Origin: Protofrankia sp963555915
GTDB lineage: Bacteria > Actinomycetota > Actinomycetes > Frankiales > Frankiaceae
Direction of reading: 5' to 3'
DNA length: 64,000 bases
Assembly: GCF_963555915.1 (NCBI RefSeq)
Contig: NZ_CAUVXL010000046.1
Coordinates: 33,962-97,961, forward strand
This document shows positions 45,413-54,093 of the stretch, one piece after another. Within the stretch, counting starts at the first letter, position 1. Every line of letters begins with the position of its first letter. The notes under the pieces were generated by a model. The model made no database searches, had not been told where the DNA came from, and saw nothing but the letters and a program-made list of their open reading frames with translations. Position numbers and translations under genes: made by a program.

Positions 45413-46654
45413 CCAGTTCTTGATATTCCCTGTCTCATCCAGTTCCAATGCCCGGAGCTGCGAACCTTCCGGCCCGTACTCGACGAAGTACAGCGCGACG
45501 TCCTCGGCTGTGATCACTCCTTCGGCAAGACGCCGTTGCAGTCGCCGGAGCAGATGCTCGCTGTGGCTTTCGATCAGAAACTGGACGCCTCGCGTCCGTG
45601 TCGCGTCGATGAAGACGTCGGCAAGATGAGACTGGACACCCGGGTGCAGGTGGATCTCGGGCTGCTCGAAGATGACCGTGTTGTCCGTCTCGGCGTAGTA
45701 CGACTGGACGAGGACGGGCAGCACCTGGGAGACCCCGAACCCCACGTCGGTCAGCAGCACCTCGGGGGAGTCGGGCCGCATCCGTACCACCAGCTCGAAG
45801 ATCTGGCGTCCTGCAACCAGCTCCCGCAGCTCGAACGAGTGGATTACCCCCATGTCTCGCAGCCAACGTCCGACCCGCTGCGGCAGCGGCTCGCCGTCGT
45901 CACCGGCTTCGGTGCCAGCTGGAACGGTGCGCCCGGTTATCTGTGCCGCGAGCAGTGCCTCGACCGCGCGCTCGCCGCGTTTTCCCACATTGGATGGCTT
46001 CGCGCCGGTCCACAGGTAGTTCCTCTTCGGGTCCTCCCGCATCGGCCCGACATAGGAGATACGCGACAAAGTGGTTTGAAGCTCGAACGCGAGTTGGGAG
46101 TACATCTCCGATTCTGGTGCTGATCTATGCGGGTCTTCCGGAAATACGTAGAATTTGGTGGGTTCTCCGAGGCCCTGGGTCTCGCTGTTGTAATAATGTC
46201 CAGCGTGATACTGGCCGCCTATCTCGTCGCGACGTGCGAAAAGATGTTGTTGGCCTACGTTGTAGTGAAACTCTTTGACTGCGATCCCCGGGGTCGCGTC
46301 CTGCAGGATTGATGCGCTGAAGTCCAGGCGATCGAAGTTTTCCGGAAAGATCTGTTCGAGCCAGAATTGATCGGCGGTCTTCCACTCCACTGTGAAGAAT
46401 AGTTCCGAATCTGCGCGATGATTGTGGATCAGGTCCTTGAAGGTGCCGAGTTCGACGAGGGAGTTCGCGTCACCGAGGTCGAGGACGCGGCGACGGTCGG
46501 AACTCTCGGCGGTCTGCTTGAGGAGCAGGAGGAGCTGGATCAGGCTGGTCTTGCCGGAGCTGTTCGTCCCGAACAGCAGAGTGATCGGTGCGAGCCGGAT
46601 GTCGCCGGAGTCCTTCCAGCTCTTGAAGTTCCGCACACGTAGGCCGGTCAGCAT
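45368..46654 (-). CDS. OLD/ABC-type AAA ATPase, C-terminus probably truncated
   Basis: The 428-residue protein is an ABC/OLD-type ATPase: Walker A GTNSSGKTS at residue 29, a DUF3696-like middle, the signature-like DVGFGVSQVLPVL near residue 300, Walker B TVIFEQPEIHLHPG near residue 325 and the IESHSEHLLRRLQR helix. Such ATPases pair with nucleases or toxin-like proteins in several defence systems. The protein ends GNIKNWP and then runs into a foreign-looking tail, ASICYRTSSPTVG, that overlaps the out-of-frame PIN-like remnant, so a deletion junction is likely near 45408-45416. The start is ATG at 46654. Partner and phage-defence role are inference. Confidence 0.75.
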   Translation of the reverse strand: MLTGLRVRNFKSWKDSGDIRLAPITLLFGTNSSGKTSLIQLLLLLKQTAESSDRRRVLDLGDANSLVELGTFKDLIHNHRADSELFFTVEWKTADQFWLEQIFPENFDRLDFSASILQDATPGIAVKEFHYNVGQQHLFARRDEIGGQYHAGHYYNSETQGLGEPTKFYVFPEDPHRSAPESEMYSQLAFELQTTLSRISYVGPMREDPKRNYLWTGAKPSNVGKRGERAVEALLAAQITGRTVPAGTEAGDDGEPLPQRVGRWLRDMGVIHSFELRELVAGRQIFELVVRMRPDSPEVLLTDVGFGVSQVLPVLVQSYYAETDNTVIFEQPEIHLHPGVQSHLADVFIDATRTRGVQFLIESHSEHLLRRLQRRLAEGVITAEDVALYFVEYGPEGSQLRALELDETGNIKNWPASICYRTSSPTVG

Positions 46655-46747
46655 GACGTCCTCCTCGAACGATCTCCGTTCATCCTCGCAGAGCGTGGAT
46701 GGCGGGCCCTGTCACCGGTGCGTGTACCGACCCGTAGGGTCGTGGAT

Positions 46748-47692
46748 GTGACTGCTACCGCTGTGGAGACCGGGTCCGGGCCGCACTCCGCTGAGCTGCC
46801 GGCGCGGCGGGTGCTGTTCGTGCACGCCCACCCCGACGACGAGGTGATCGGGACTGGGGTGACCATGGCGTCCTACGCCGCCGATCCCGACACTCACGTC
46901 ACCCTCGTCACCGCCACACTCGGGGAGATGGGCGAGGTGCTGGTCCCGGAGCTGATCAGCCTGCGGGCGGACCGGGGCGACCAGCTCGGCGGGTACCGCA
47001 TCGGCGAGCTCGCGCGCTCCTGTGCGGTGCTCGGTGTCACCGATCATCGCTTCCTCGGTGGGCCGGGTCGGTGGCGTGACAGCGGCATGATGGGTACGCC
47101 CGGAAACGACGATCCGCGTTGCCTGTGGCGCGCGGATCTCGACGAGGCGACCGCGGCGCTGGCCACGATTGTCCGCGAGGTCCGCCCACAGGTGCTGGTC
47201 ACCTACGACAGCAACGGGGGATACGGCCATCCCGACCACATCCGGGCGCACGAGTTGACCGTGCGGGCGTTCGATGCGGCCGCGGATCCCTCCTTCGCCC
47301 CGGACACCGGGCCGCCGTGGCAGCCGGTGAAGCTCTACCAGACCGCGATCACGAGGTCGATGATCCAGGCTGGGATCGACTACTTCCGCTCGACGGGTAG
47401 CGGGCGTCAACTGTTCGACGGTGTGGAGTCGGCGGACGATGTACCGATGGCGGTATCGGACGACGTCGTGACCACCGAAGTAACCTCACCCGCTCACTTT
47501 GAGGCGAAGGTGGCGGCCATGCGGGCACATGCCACCCAGATGACGACGGACGGTTTCTTCTTCGCCCTGGCCGACGGCATTGGCCACCGGGCCTGGGGTA
47601 CCGAGCACTACATCCTCACCCGGGGTGAGCGCGGACCGGGTTCCGGCCCGCATGGGCGGGAGACCGACCTCTTCGCCGGACTCGACCTCTGA
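46748..47692 (+). CDS. mshB: N-acetyl-GlcN-inositol deacetylase of mycothiol synthesis
   Basis: A zinc-dependent deacetylase in the second committed step of mycothiol formation, the main thiol of actinobacteria. The LmbE-fold motifs are present: AHPDDEVIGTG with the zinc ligands near residue 30, and GGYGHPDHIRAH near residue 160. The TATLGEMGEVL and RIGELARSCAVLGV segments also match MshB. The GTG at 46748 is chosen; a GTG at 46742 or a start upstream would add only a few residues. A DUF6113-like membrane protein gene begins 13 bases downstream, the usual neighbour. Confidence 0.9.
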   Translation: MTATAVETGSGPHSAELPARRVLFVHAHPDDEVIGTGVTMASYAADPDTHVTLVTATLGEMGEVLVPELISLRADRGDQLGGYRIGELARSCAVLGVTDHRFLGGPGRWRDSGMMGTPGNDDPRCLWRADLDEATAALATIVREVRPQVLVTYDSNGGYGHPDHIRAHELTVRAFDAAADPSFAPDTGPPWQPVKLYQTAITRSMIQAGIDYFRSTGSGRQLFDGVESADDVPMAVSDDVVTTEVTSPAHFEAKVAAMRAHATQMTTDGFFFALADGIGHRAWGTEHYILTRGERGPGSGPHGRETDLFAGLDL

Positions 47693-47705
47693 GAACCTCT
47701 TCGGT

Positions 47706-48185
47706 GTGAATCAGGACAGCGGTCGTGTCGAGTGCGAACCGTCCCGACTCTTCCTGGGGTCGGCCTACACGTTCGGCTGGCTGGCCGGTCTCGCGCTCGG
47801 TTTCTACGGGGTGTTCCTCGTCCCGGCGGGCCCGCGTCCCGGCGGGATCCTGATGTCGGCCGGAGTGTTCCTGGCGCTGGTCGGAAACGTCGGGGTGGCG
47901 ATGCTGGTGCGGTGGCTCACCGGCACCCGCCTTGGCGCCATGATTGTTCTTGCGGCCTGGATTCCGATCGTGTTGTTGTTCGCCAGCTCGCGTCCTGAAG
48001 GTGATCTCCTCTTGCGGGCGAGTACCGCCGGATATCTGTTTCTGGTCATCGGCGCGACGGCTCCGGTTGTCGTCGCGGTGATCGGCTCGCCCCGTCGCGG
48101 GCTGTCAGCAATACCGGCGTCACGGTCCGGCTCCAGGCCCGGCTCCAGGCCCGGGTCCGGACCCGGGTCAGGACCCGGGTCCTGA
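47706..48185 (+). CDS. DUF6113-like integral membrane protein
   Basis: The 159-residue protein has four hydrophobic helices (residues about 15-115) in the pattern of the DUF6113 family, followed by a Ser/Arg/Gly/Pro-rich tail (repeats of SRPG and SGPG). The GTG at 47706 lies 13 bases after the mshB stop, so both are probably one transcript. In other actinobacteria this protein lies between mshB and fdxA. The function is unknown. Confidence 0.65.
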   Translation: MNQDSGRVECEPSRLFLGSAYTFGWLAGLALGFYGVFLVPAGPRPGGILMSAGVFLALVGNVGVAMLVRWLTGTRLGAMIVLAAWIPIVLLFASSRPEGDLLLRASTAGYLFLVIGATAPVVVAVIGSPRRGLSAIPASRSGSRPGSRPGSGPGSGPGS

Positions 48186-48295
48186 CGGGATGCATATCAG
48201 CGTCCGCCGAGAAAGTGCGGCGGGCTCGGATGTGCCAGTTGTCACGACCGGGCCGGAGGGGACGTGTCAGTGCCCTACGGGAGTAGCGTGTTCGC

Positions 48296-48793
48296 GTGGC
48301 CGTCGATCCGGACGCCTTCCGCCGGGCGGTCGGGCGTTTCGCAACAGGTGTCACGGTTATCACCACCGTTCTCGACGGCCAGCCGTTCGCGGTCACCGCG
48401 AACTCGTTCACCTCCGTGTCGCTCGACCCGCTGCTGGTGCTCGTCAGCGTCCGCAAGACGTCCCGCTTTCACGCGCCGGTTCTCGGTGCGGGCGTCTGGG
48501 GCGTTTCCGTACTCGCCGCTGACATGCAGGACGCGTCCCGTTTCTTCGCCAGCCAGAACCGGTACGACGCGACGACCCTCTTCGGGAACTGGAAGCACTC
48601 CGTCGGGTCAGTGACCGGTGTGGTCCTGTTGGACGACGCGCTCGCTGCGTTCGAGTGTCGTACGGTCCTCACCTACGAGGGTGGTGACCATACGCTGCTG
48701 CTCGGTGAGGTCGTGGCGCTGGACGGATCCGGCCGGGACGTACCTCCCCTGCTGTTCTACGAGGGGACATACCGGGCACTGGCCGCCGGCTGA
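48296..48793 (+). CDS. Flavin reductase family protein
   Basis: A small FMN-binding protein of the NTA-monooxygenase component B/HpaC type, which supplies reduced flavin to a partner oxygenase. The 165-residue protein shows RFATGVTVITTVLDGQPF, ANSFTSVSLDPLLVLVSVRK (flavin pocket) and GDHTLLLGEVVALD. The GTG at 48296 gives a normal N-terminus. No oxygenase partner is encoded next to it; the neighbour on the other side is convergent. Confidence 0.85.
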   Translation: MAVDPDAFRRAVGRFATGVTVITTVLDGQPFAVTANSFTSVSLDPLLVLVSVRKTSRFHAPVLGAGVWGVSVLAADMQDASRFFASQNRYDATTLFGNWKHSVGSVTGVVLLDDALAAFECRTVLTYEGGDHTLLLGEVVALDGSGRDVPPLLFYEGTYRALAAG

Positions 48794-48804
48794 TCCGTCC
48801 ACCA

Positions 48805-49728
48805 TCAGTTCAGGCGGGCGCGGGCGGCGCGTGCAGCCTCGCGGGCCGCGGCGGCAGCGGCCGGTTCCGGGGACGCAACCGCGTCGGCGAAGGTCGCCAG
48901 ATCGTCGGCGCCGCCGCGGAAGTCACCGAGGCGGGCGCGCAGCTCGCCCCTTTCCCGAAGCAGGTGGGTCGGATGGTGGGGCAGCAACAGGGACAGTTCG
49001 ACGGCCCACAGGCGGGTCGCGACGGCCTCCGACCGTGCCGCCCAGACCCGGATGTTGCCCAGCACCCGCATGAGCAGGTCTGTTGCATTCATCGGTTCGA
49101 GGTGGGACCGGGTGAACGCCACGCCGGCGGAGCGAACCTTCTCCGCCGCCTCGTGCACGGTGATCATCCGGCCGCCGGCGAACGGGTCGACCAGCACCTG
49201 GCGCTCGGGCGAGCCGACACCGACGATGACGTGGCCGGGCAGGCCGATCGGGTATGCGGGGACGCCGAGCCGGTGGGCGACCTCCGTCCACACGATCGAC
49301 AACAGGATCGGCAGGCCGTGCCGGCGGCGGAGTACCGAGGTGAGCAGGGACGCGTGCAGACTGTCGAAGTCGCCCGCGTCACCGTGGAAGCCCGCCCGCG
49401 TTCCCAGCGTCTCCCGCAGGATCTCGGCGGCGGTCCGCACGTCCAGCCCGGCGAGCGTCCGTCGGGCGACGGGTCCGACGGTGGGTCCGACGGTGGGTCC
49501 AACCGCGGGTCGGTCGCCCGCGGGTCGGTCGCCCGTGGCGCCCACCTCGCTCGGCGTGATGCCCAGGAGGCTGCCGGCGTCCGCGGCGAGGAGGTCGAAT
49601 CGGCCCAGCTCGCGTCCCGGGTCGATCTCCGGTTCGACCTCGGCCGCGATCAGCATGCAGGCCAGGCCGACATCGATCGGATCCTGTCGGACGATGTCGG
49701 CGAACTGACGTCGTGTTCGGGCACTCAT
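48805..49728 (-). CDS. SirB1 family / transglutaminase-like protein
   Basis: The 307-residue protein has a transglutaminase-like core: SLLTSVLRRRHGLPILLSI and RLGVPAYPIGLPGHVIVGV, where the typical catalytic Cys position is not evident. The later HLEPMNATDLLMRVLGNI and the TPR-like C-terminal half are typical of the SirB1 family. A repeat (VGPTVGPT, and DRPAGDRP) lies near residue 75. Its ATG at 49728 overlaps the upstream stop codon by 4 bases, so it is coupled to the SH3-like protein. Both genes are opposite to the surrounding mshB and dap genes. Confidence 0.75.
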   Translation of the reverse strand: MSARTRRQFADIVRQDPIDVGLACMLIAAEVEPEIDPGRELGRFDLLAADAGSLLGITPSEVGATGDRPAGDRPAVGPTVGPTVGPVARRTLAGLDVRTAAEILRETLGTRAGFHGDAGDFDSLHASLLTSVLRRRHGLPILLSIVWTEVAHRLGVPAYPIGLPGHVIVGVGSPERQVLVDPFAGGRMITVHEAAEKVRSAGVAFTRSHLEPMNATDLLMRVLGNIRVWAARSEAVATRLWAVELSLLLPHHPTHLLRERGELRARLGDFRGGADDLATFADAVASPEPAAAAAAREAARAARARLN

Positions 49729-50048
49729 TGCGGATTCGCCTCCGTCTGCCCAGCGCTCTGTACTGCGCTCTGTACTGCCTTCGGCTCGGCCCTCTGCACG
49801 TCCGGTTCTACCGTCGCCGGTCCGGCGGATGATCTGCGGACCGGCGCTGGCGGCACCCGCCGACCTGCAACGAGATCATCTTCGGCCACCGTCACGATGG
49901 AACCGTCTCTGGTCCGTATCGTCAGACGTCGATCGGTCCAGGACAACAGGTGCCCGACGACGTCGGTCAGCGGCAACGGACCGGCGACCCGCCGGCGTAC
50001 CGAGACTCTGGCGCCGGTGTCAGCAGGAGTGATACGGACGACATACAC
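49725..50048 (-). CDS. Small SH3-like protein (Rv0428c N-terminal type)
   Basis: A 107-residue protein starting at GTG 50048. The central part (GARVSVRRRV, LTDVVGHLLSW, LTIRTRDGSIVTVAEDDLVA, RRVPPAP) matches the SH3-like N-terminal domain that precedes the acetyltransferase domain in mycobacterial Rv0428c-type proteins. Here the acetyltransferase is missing and a short Gln/Ala/Val tail follows. It overlaps the SirB1-like gene by 4 bases. The stand-alone domain may bind a protein or be a remnant; which is unknown. Family membership is from memory of the motif. Confidence 0.55.
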   Translation of the reverse strand: MYVVRITPADTGARVSVRRRVAGPLPLTDVVGHLLSWTDRRLTIRTRDGSIVTVAEDDLVAGRRVPPAPVRRSSAGPATVEPDVQRAEPKAVQSAVQSAGQTEANPQ

Positions 50049-50135
50049 GACAAGCGAACGCCCTTGTTGTCGACACAGAACCGTTGAGGTCGATACTAGG
50101 GAATCAGTCGCCCGTGAGCCGAGGAGGAACAACCG

Positions 50136-50459
50136 GTGACCTACGTCATCGCGGAGCCCTGCGTCGATGTCAAGGACAGGGCCTGCATCGAGGAGTGCCC
50201 GGTCGACTGCATCTACGAAGGCGGACGGATGCTCTACATCCAGCCTGACGAGTGCGTCGACTGCGGAGCGTGTGAGCCCGTCTGTCCGGTCGAAGCCATC
50301 TACTACGAGGACGACGTCCCGGATCAGTGGAAGGGCTTCACCGATACCAACGCCGTCTTCTTCGAGGAGCTCGGCTCGCCTGGCGGGGCGTCGAAGGTGG
50401 GCGCGCTCGAGTTCGACCCACCCAGCGTCGCCACGTTGGCGCCGCAGGGCGAGTCCTGA
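50136..50459 (+). CDS. fdxA: 7Fe ferredoxin
   Basis: A soluble electron carrier with one 3Fe-4S and one 4Fe-4S cluster. The 107-residue protein has the first cluster region starting at residue 9 (PCVDVKDRACIEECPVDC) and the second at residue 40 (CVDCGACEPVCPVEAIYYED), as in FdxA/FdxC-type ferredoxins. The GTG at 50136 is preceded by GAGGAGGAAC. It starts 87 bases from the divergent SH3-like gene and opens the dap block. Such ferredoxins are frequently next to dapC in actinobacteria. Confidence 0.94.
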   Translation: MTYVIAEPCVDVKDRACIEECPVDCIYEGGRMLYIQPDECVDCGACEPVCPVEAIYYEDDVPDQWKGFTDTNAVFFEELGSPGGASKVGALEFDPPSVATLAPQGES

Positions 50460-50515
50460 CCGGGCCTACAGGGCCTGCCGGAGCGTTCCGGCAGGCCCGC
50501 CACTCCCGGGTACGG

Positions 50516-51919
50516 TTGCCTGACTTCCCCTGGGATGCCCTTGCGCCGTTCGCGCACAAGGCCCGCGCACACCCGTACGGCATCGTCGACCTGTCGGTCG
50601 GCACGCCGGTGGACCCGACCCCGCTCGCGATTCAGCACGCCCTTGCGGCGGCGGCGAACGCCCCTGGCTATCCGGCCACCGCCGGCACGCCTGAGTTGCG
50701 GGACGCGGCGGCGGGCTGGCTGGCGCGCCGGCTCGGGGTGATCGTCGAGTCGACCGCCGTTCTGCCGGTGATCGGGACCAAGGAACTGGTCGCGCAGCTT
50801 CCGAGCCAACTCGGGCTCGGGCCGGGCGACCGGATCTGGATACCGACACCGGCATACCCGACCTACCAGGTCGGTGCCCTGCTGGCTGGCTGCGAACCGG
50901 TGCTCGGCCCGGCTGACGGCGTGGCCCTGATCTGGCTGAACACCCCGGCCAACCCGTCGGGCCGGGTGTTGACCGTGGACGAGATGCGGGCGGTCGTGGG
51001 CTGGGCCCGAGATCGCGGCATCGTCGTCGCCAGTGACGAGTGCTACATCGAGCTGGGCTGGGAAGCCCGGCCCGTCTCGGTGCTGCATCCCGATGTCTGC
51101 GGTGGCTCCCACGAGGGGCTGCTCGCCGTTCACTCGTTGTCCAAGCGGTCGAACCTCGCCGGCTACCGCGCCGGCTTCGTCACCGGGGATCCAAGGCTTG
51201 TCGCCGGGTTGTTGGAAGTGCGGCGGCACTGCGGGTCGATGGTCCCGACGCCGGTTCAGGCGGCCATGACCGCGGCGCTGGCCGACGACATGCACGTTGC
51301 CGAGCAGCGGGCGCGCTACGCCAACCGGCGCGCGGTGCTCGCCGCGGCGTTGGCCGTCGCCGGATTCACGATCGAACACAGCGAGGCCGGGCTCTATCTG
51401 TGGGCGACCCGCGGGGAAGATGCGTGGGCGACGGTGGACGCCCTGTCAAGCGTGGGTGTGCTTGTCGCGCCCGGAGTGTTCTACGGCGAGGCTGGGCGTC
51501 ATCACGTACGGATAGCGCTGACCGGGCCGGACGCCCAAGTGGCCACCGTTCCGGAGCGGATGGCGATGTTGCCACCACCGCAGCCGGTCAACCCGCCGTC
51601 CGCACCTCCACCGCCGTCCGCCGGCTATCCAGGCGCTGGCTATCCAGGCGGCGGCTACCCCGGCGGCGGCTACCAGACCGGCGCGCATCCGGTCCCGCCG
51701 TTCCCGCAGGCCGGACCGCCGACCGGTGGCCAGCCCACGGCCGGGGGATGGCCGGACCCCGTCTACCCGCCGGGGAGCCGGTACCGGGGTGGGGCCCCGG
51801 AGCTCACCGTGGATCCGGGGACGGCCCCGGCCGCGGCGCCGGCGGTGTCATGGCCGGGCGATGACCACGGTGCCCGCCCCGGATTTCGGGTAACCACGGA
51901 GCCGCCGGACATCCGATGA
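50516..51919 (+). CDS. dapC: Succinyldiaminopimelate transaminase with long Pro/Gly-rich tail
   Basis: A PLP enzyme that aminates N-succinyl-2-amino-6-ketopimelate in lysine and diaminopimelate synthesis. The aminotransferase fold is clear: FPWDALAPFAHKARAHPYGI at the start, GIVDLSVGTPVDPTPLAIQH, NTPANPSG, and the PLP lysine in SLSKRSNLAGYRAGF. The TTG at 50516 aligns with the N-termini of known DapC; no ATG or GTG is nearby. After the fold (about residue 350) a tail of about 115 residues follows, rich in Pro, Gly and Tyr with GYPG repeats. This is unusual for a cytosolic aminotransferase and has no known function. Confidence 0.88.
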   Translation: MPDFPWDALAPFAHKARAHPYGIVDLSVGTPVDPTPLAIQHALAAAANAPGYPATAGTPELRDAAAGWLARRLGVIVESTAVLPVIGTKELVAQLPSQLGLGPGDRIWIPTPAYPTYQVGALLAGCEPVLGPADGVALIWLNTPANPSGRVLTVDEMRAVVGWARDRGIVVASDECYIELGWEARPVSVLHPDVCGGSHEGLLAVHSLSKRSNLAGYRAGFVTGDPRLVAGLLEVRRHCGSMVPTPVQAAMTAALADDMHVAEQRARYANRRAVLAAALAVAGFTIEHSEAGLYLWATRGEDAWATVDALSSVGVLVAPGVFYGEAGRHHVRIALTGPDAQVATVPERMAMLPPPQPVNPPSAPPPPSAGYPGAGYPGGGYPGGGYQTGAHPVPPFPQAGPPTGGQPTAGGWPDPVYPPGSRYRGGAPELTVDPGTAPAAAPAVSWPGDDHGARPGFRVTTEPPDIR

Positions 51920-51979
51920 TCCACCGCTTGCCGGAGCCAGTGGGGCACGAGAGGTGGTCGCCTCGTTAGGGTCGGGACC

Positions 51980-52825
51980 GTGAGTACCTCGGATGAGATC
52001 ATCGATTCCGCGATAGACCCGGTCGTCGACCTGTTGTGGGACCGTCCCGACGCCACCGAGGCGCCGGACGGCCGCAGTGTCCACGATGTCGTGGTCGAGG
52101 CGATCAACCTGTTGGACGCGGGGAGGGCGCGGGTCGCGCATGTCACCGGCGGCGGCGACGTCGTCGTGGACGAACGGGCGAAACGCGCCATCCTGCTCGC
52201 GTTCCGGGTACTGTCGATGGTCGAGTCCTGCGCTGGCGACTTCCGGTATCACGACCGGGTGCCGCTCAAGACGTCCTTCGACGGGGTCCGCGTCGTGCCG
52301 GGCGCGATCGTCCGCTGGGGCGCGCACATCGAACCCGGCGCGGTACTGATGCCGAGCTACACCAATATCGGCGGATACGTCGGTGCCGGCACGCTGGTTG
52401 ACACCTGGGCGACGGTCGGTTCGTGTGCGCAGATCGGGCGTCGGGTGCACCTGTCCGGCGGGGTCGGCATCGGCGGGGTGCTGGAACCGCCGAACGCCAG
52501 GCCCGTGGTGGTCGAGGACGACGCGTTCATCGGCAGTCGCGCCGTGGTGGTGGAGGGCGCCCGGGTGCGCCGCGGGGCCAAGCTCGGCGCGGGCGCGATC
52601 CTGACCGCGTCCACGCACGTGTTCGACGCTGTCACCGGCGAGGAGTATCCCCGCGGGGAGATCCCGGCGCGGGCGGTGGCGGTGGGGTCGAGCCGGGTGA
52701 AGTCGTTTCCCGCCGGGGACTTCGCGATGCCGTGTGTCCTGGTGCTGCGGACGCTGGCCGAAGGCGAGATTCACGACAAGCTCGCGCTCAACGACGTCCT
52801 GCGGGAGCACGGCGTTGCCACCTGA
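51980..52825 (+). CDS. dapD: Tetrahydrodipicolinate N-succinyltransferase, proteobacterial class
   Basis: Transfers succinyl from succinyl-CoA to tetrahydrodipicolinate, the step before dapC. The 281-residue protein has a left-handed beta-helix core: GAVLMPSYTNIGGYVGAGT, DTWATVGSCAQIGRRVHLSG and GVGIGGVLEP, all matching the E. coli-type DapD. The mycobacterial DapD that I remember differs across this region, so this looks like the proteobacterial class in an actinobacterial dap block. The C-terminus (SFPAGDFAMPCVLVLRTLAE, ALNDVLREHG) is complete. dapE follows with an 11-base overlap. Confidence 0.9.
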   Translation: MSTSDEIIDSAIDPVVDLLWDRPDATEAPDGRSVHDVVVEAINLLDAGRARVAHVTGGGDVVVDERAKRAILLAFRVLSMVESCAGDFRYHDRVPLKTSFDGVRVVPGAIVRWGAHIEPGAVLMPSYTNIGGYVGAGTLVDTWATVGSCAQIGRRVHLSGGVGIGGVLEPPNARPVVVEDDAFIGSRAVVVEGARVRRGAKLGAGAILTASTHVFDAVTGEEYPRGEIPARAVAVGSSRVKSFPAGDFAMPCVLVLRTLAEGEIHDKLALNDVLREHGVAT

Positions 52826-53978
52826 GAGCTCGCCACTGGCGCACCAGGGACTACGGCCTCCGGGCGCACGGCTGGACCTCACCGTCCCGGCGGCGGAGCT
52901 GACCCGCGCCCTGGTCGACGTCCCGTCCGAGAGCGGATCCGAGGCTGCCCTGGCCGACCTGGTCGAAGGGGCGCTGGCGGACCTCGCCGGACTACGGGTG
53001 GACCGGGACGGCGACGCCGTCGTCGCCCGCACCGAGCTGGGGCGATCGACCCGGGTGCTGCTGGCCGGCCATCTCGACACCGTGCCGATCGCGGACAATT
53101 TGCCGGCCCGGGCGGTGGACGGTCGGCTCTACGGCTGCGGAACGTCCGATATGAAGTCGGGGGTGGCCGTGATGCTGCGGCTGGCCGCCACCCTGCTTGG
53201 CGGCATGGCTGGCGGCATGGTTGACGGCGGCATGGCTGACGGCCTTGCGCACGACGTCACCTGGGTTTTCTACGACAACGAGGAGGTCGGCGCCGACCGA
53301 AACGGGCTACGTCGGCTTGCCGCGCATCATCGCGACTGGCTGGACGCCGATCTCGCGGTCCTCCTGGAGCCGACATCGGGGGAGATCGAGGCGGGCTGTC
53401 AGGGCACCCTGCGGGTTGTGGCCACGCTGCGCGGACGCCGGGCGCACTCGGCGCGGGCCTGGCTCGGCGATAACGCGATCCATCGCGCCGCGCCGTTGCT
53501 GGAGCGCCTGGCCGCGTACCGGCCGCGGGAGGTGACGATCGACGGCTGTACGTACCGCGAGGGCCTCAACGCCGTGCGGGTCGGCGGCGGCGTCGCCGGC
53601 AACGTCATCCCGGACGCCTGCGTGGTTACGATCAACTATCGGTTCGCTCCGGACCGTGATGTTCTCCAGGCGTTCGACCATGTCCGCGACGTCCTCGACG
53701 GCTTCGCTCTTGAGCTGACCGACAGTTCTGCCGGCGCGCCGCCCGGGCTCACCGCGCCGGCCGTGCGCGCGTTCGTGGCTGCCGTGGGGCGCGTGCCCGT
53801 GGCCAAGTACGGCTGGACGGACGTGGCCCGTTTCGCCGCGCTCGGCATCCCCGCGCTCAACTTCGGCCCCGGTGATCCCAACCTTGCCCACACCCGCGAC
53901 GAGTACGTGGAGGCCGAACGCATCGACGCGGCCGAGGACGTCCTGCGGCGCTACCTCACGGCGCAAGAGCCGGATTAG
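52815..53978 (+). CDS. dapE: Succinyl-diaminopimelate desuccinylase
   Basis: A dinuclear zinc peptidase-type enzyme that removes succinate to give LL-diaminopimelate. The 387-residue protein contains HLDTVP near residue 86, the metal-bridging Asp in GTSDMKSGVAVML near 113, the catalytic EE pair in YDNEEVGADRN near 155, and the dimerisation-domain HSARAWLGDNAI near 213. The TTG at 52815 overlaps the dapD stop by 11 bases. A low-complexity GGMAGGMVDGGMADG insert near residue 130 is made by a tandem repeat and lies in a loop of the fold. The enzyme closes the dapCDE set. Confidence 0.92.
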   Translation: MPPESSPLAHQGLRPPGARLDLTVPAAELTRALVDVPSESGSEAALADLVEGALADLAGLRVDRDGDAVVARTELGRSTRVLLAGHLDTVPIADNLPARAVDGRLYGCGTSDMKSGVAVMLRLAATLLGGMAGGMVDGGMADGLAHDVTWVFYDNEEVGADRNGLRRLAAHHRDWLDADLAVLLEPTSGEIEAGCQGTLRVVATLRGRRAHSARAWLGDNAIHRAAPLLERLAAYRPREVTIDGCTYREGLNAVRVGGGVAGNVIPDACVVTINYRFAPDRDVLQAFDHVRDVLDGFALELTDSSAGAPPGLTAPAVRAFVAAVGRVPVAKYGWTDVARFAALGIPALNFGPGDPNLAHTRDEYVEAERIDAAEDVLRRYLTAQEPD

Positions 53979-54093
53979 CCGGATCAGCACATGCCGGGAT
54001 GGCCGCTGACCTGCCCGGGATGTTTCGGATAACGCTCGCCGAACTCCTCCGCGGGTTACCCGAATGTGATCTTGAATGTAACGCTGGAACGTT

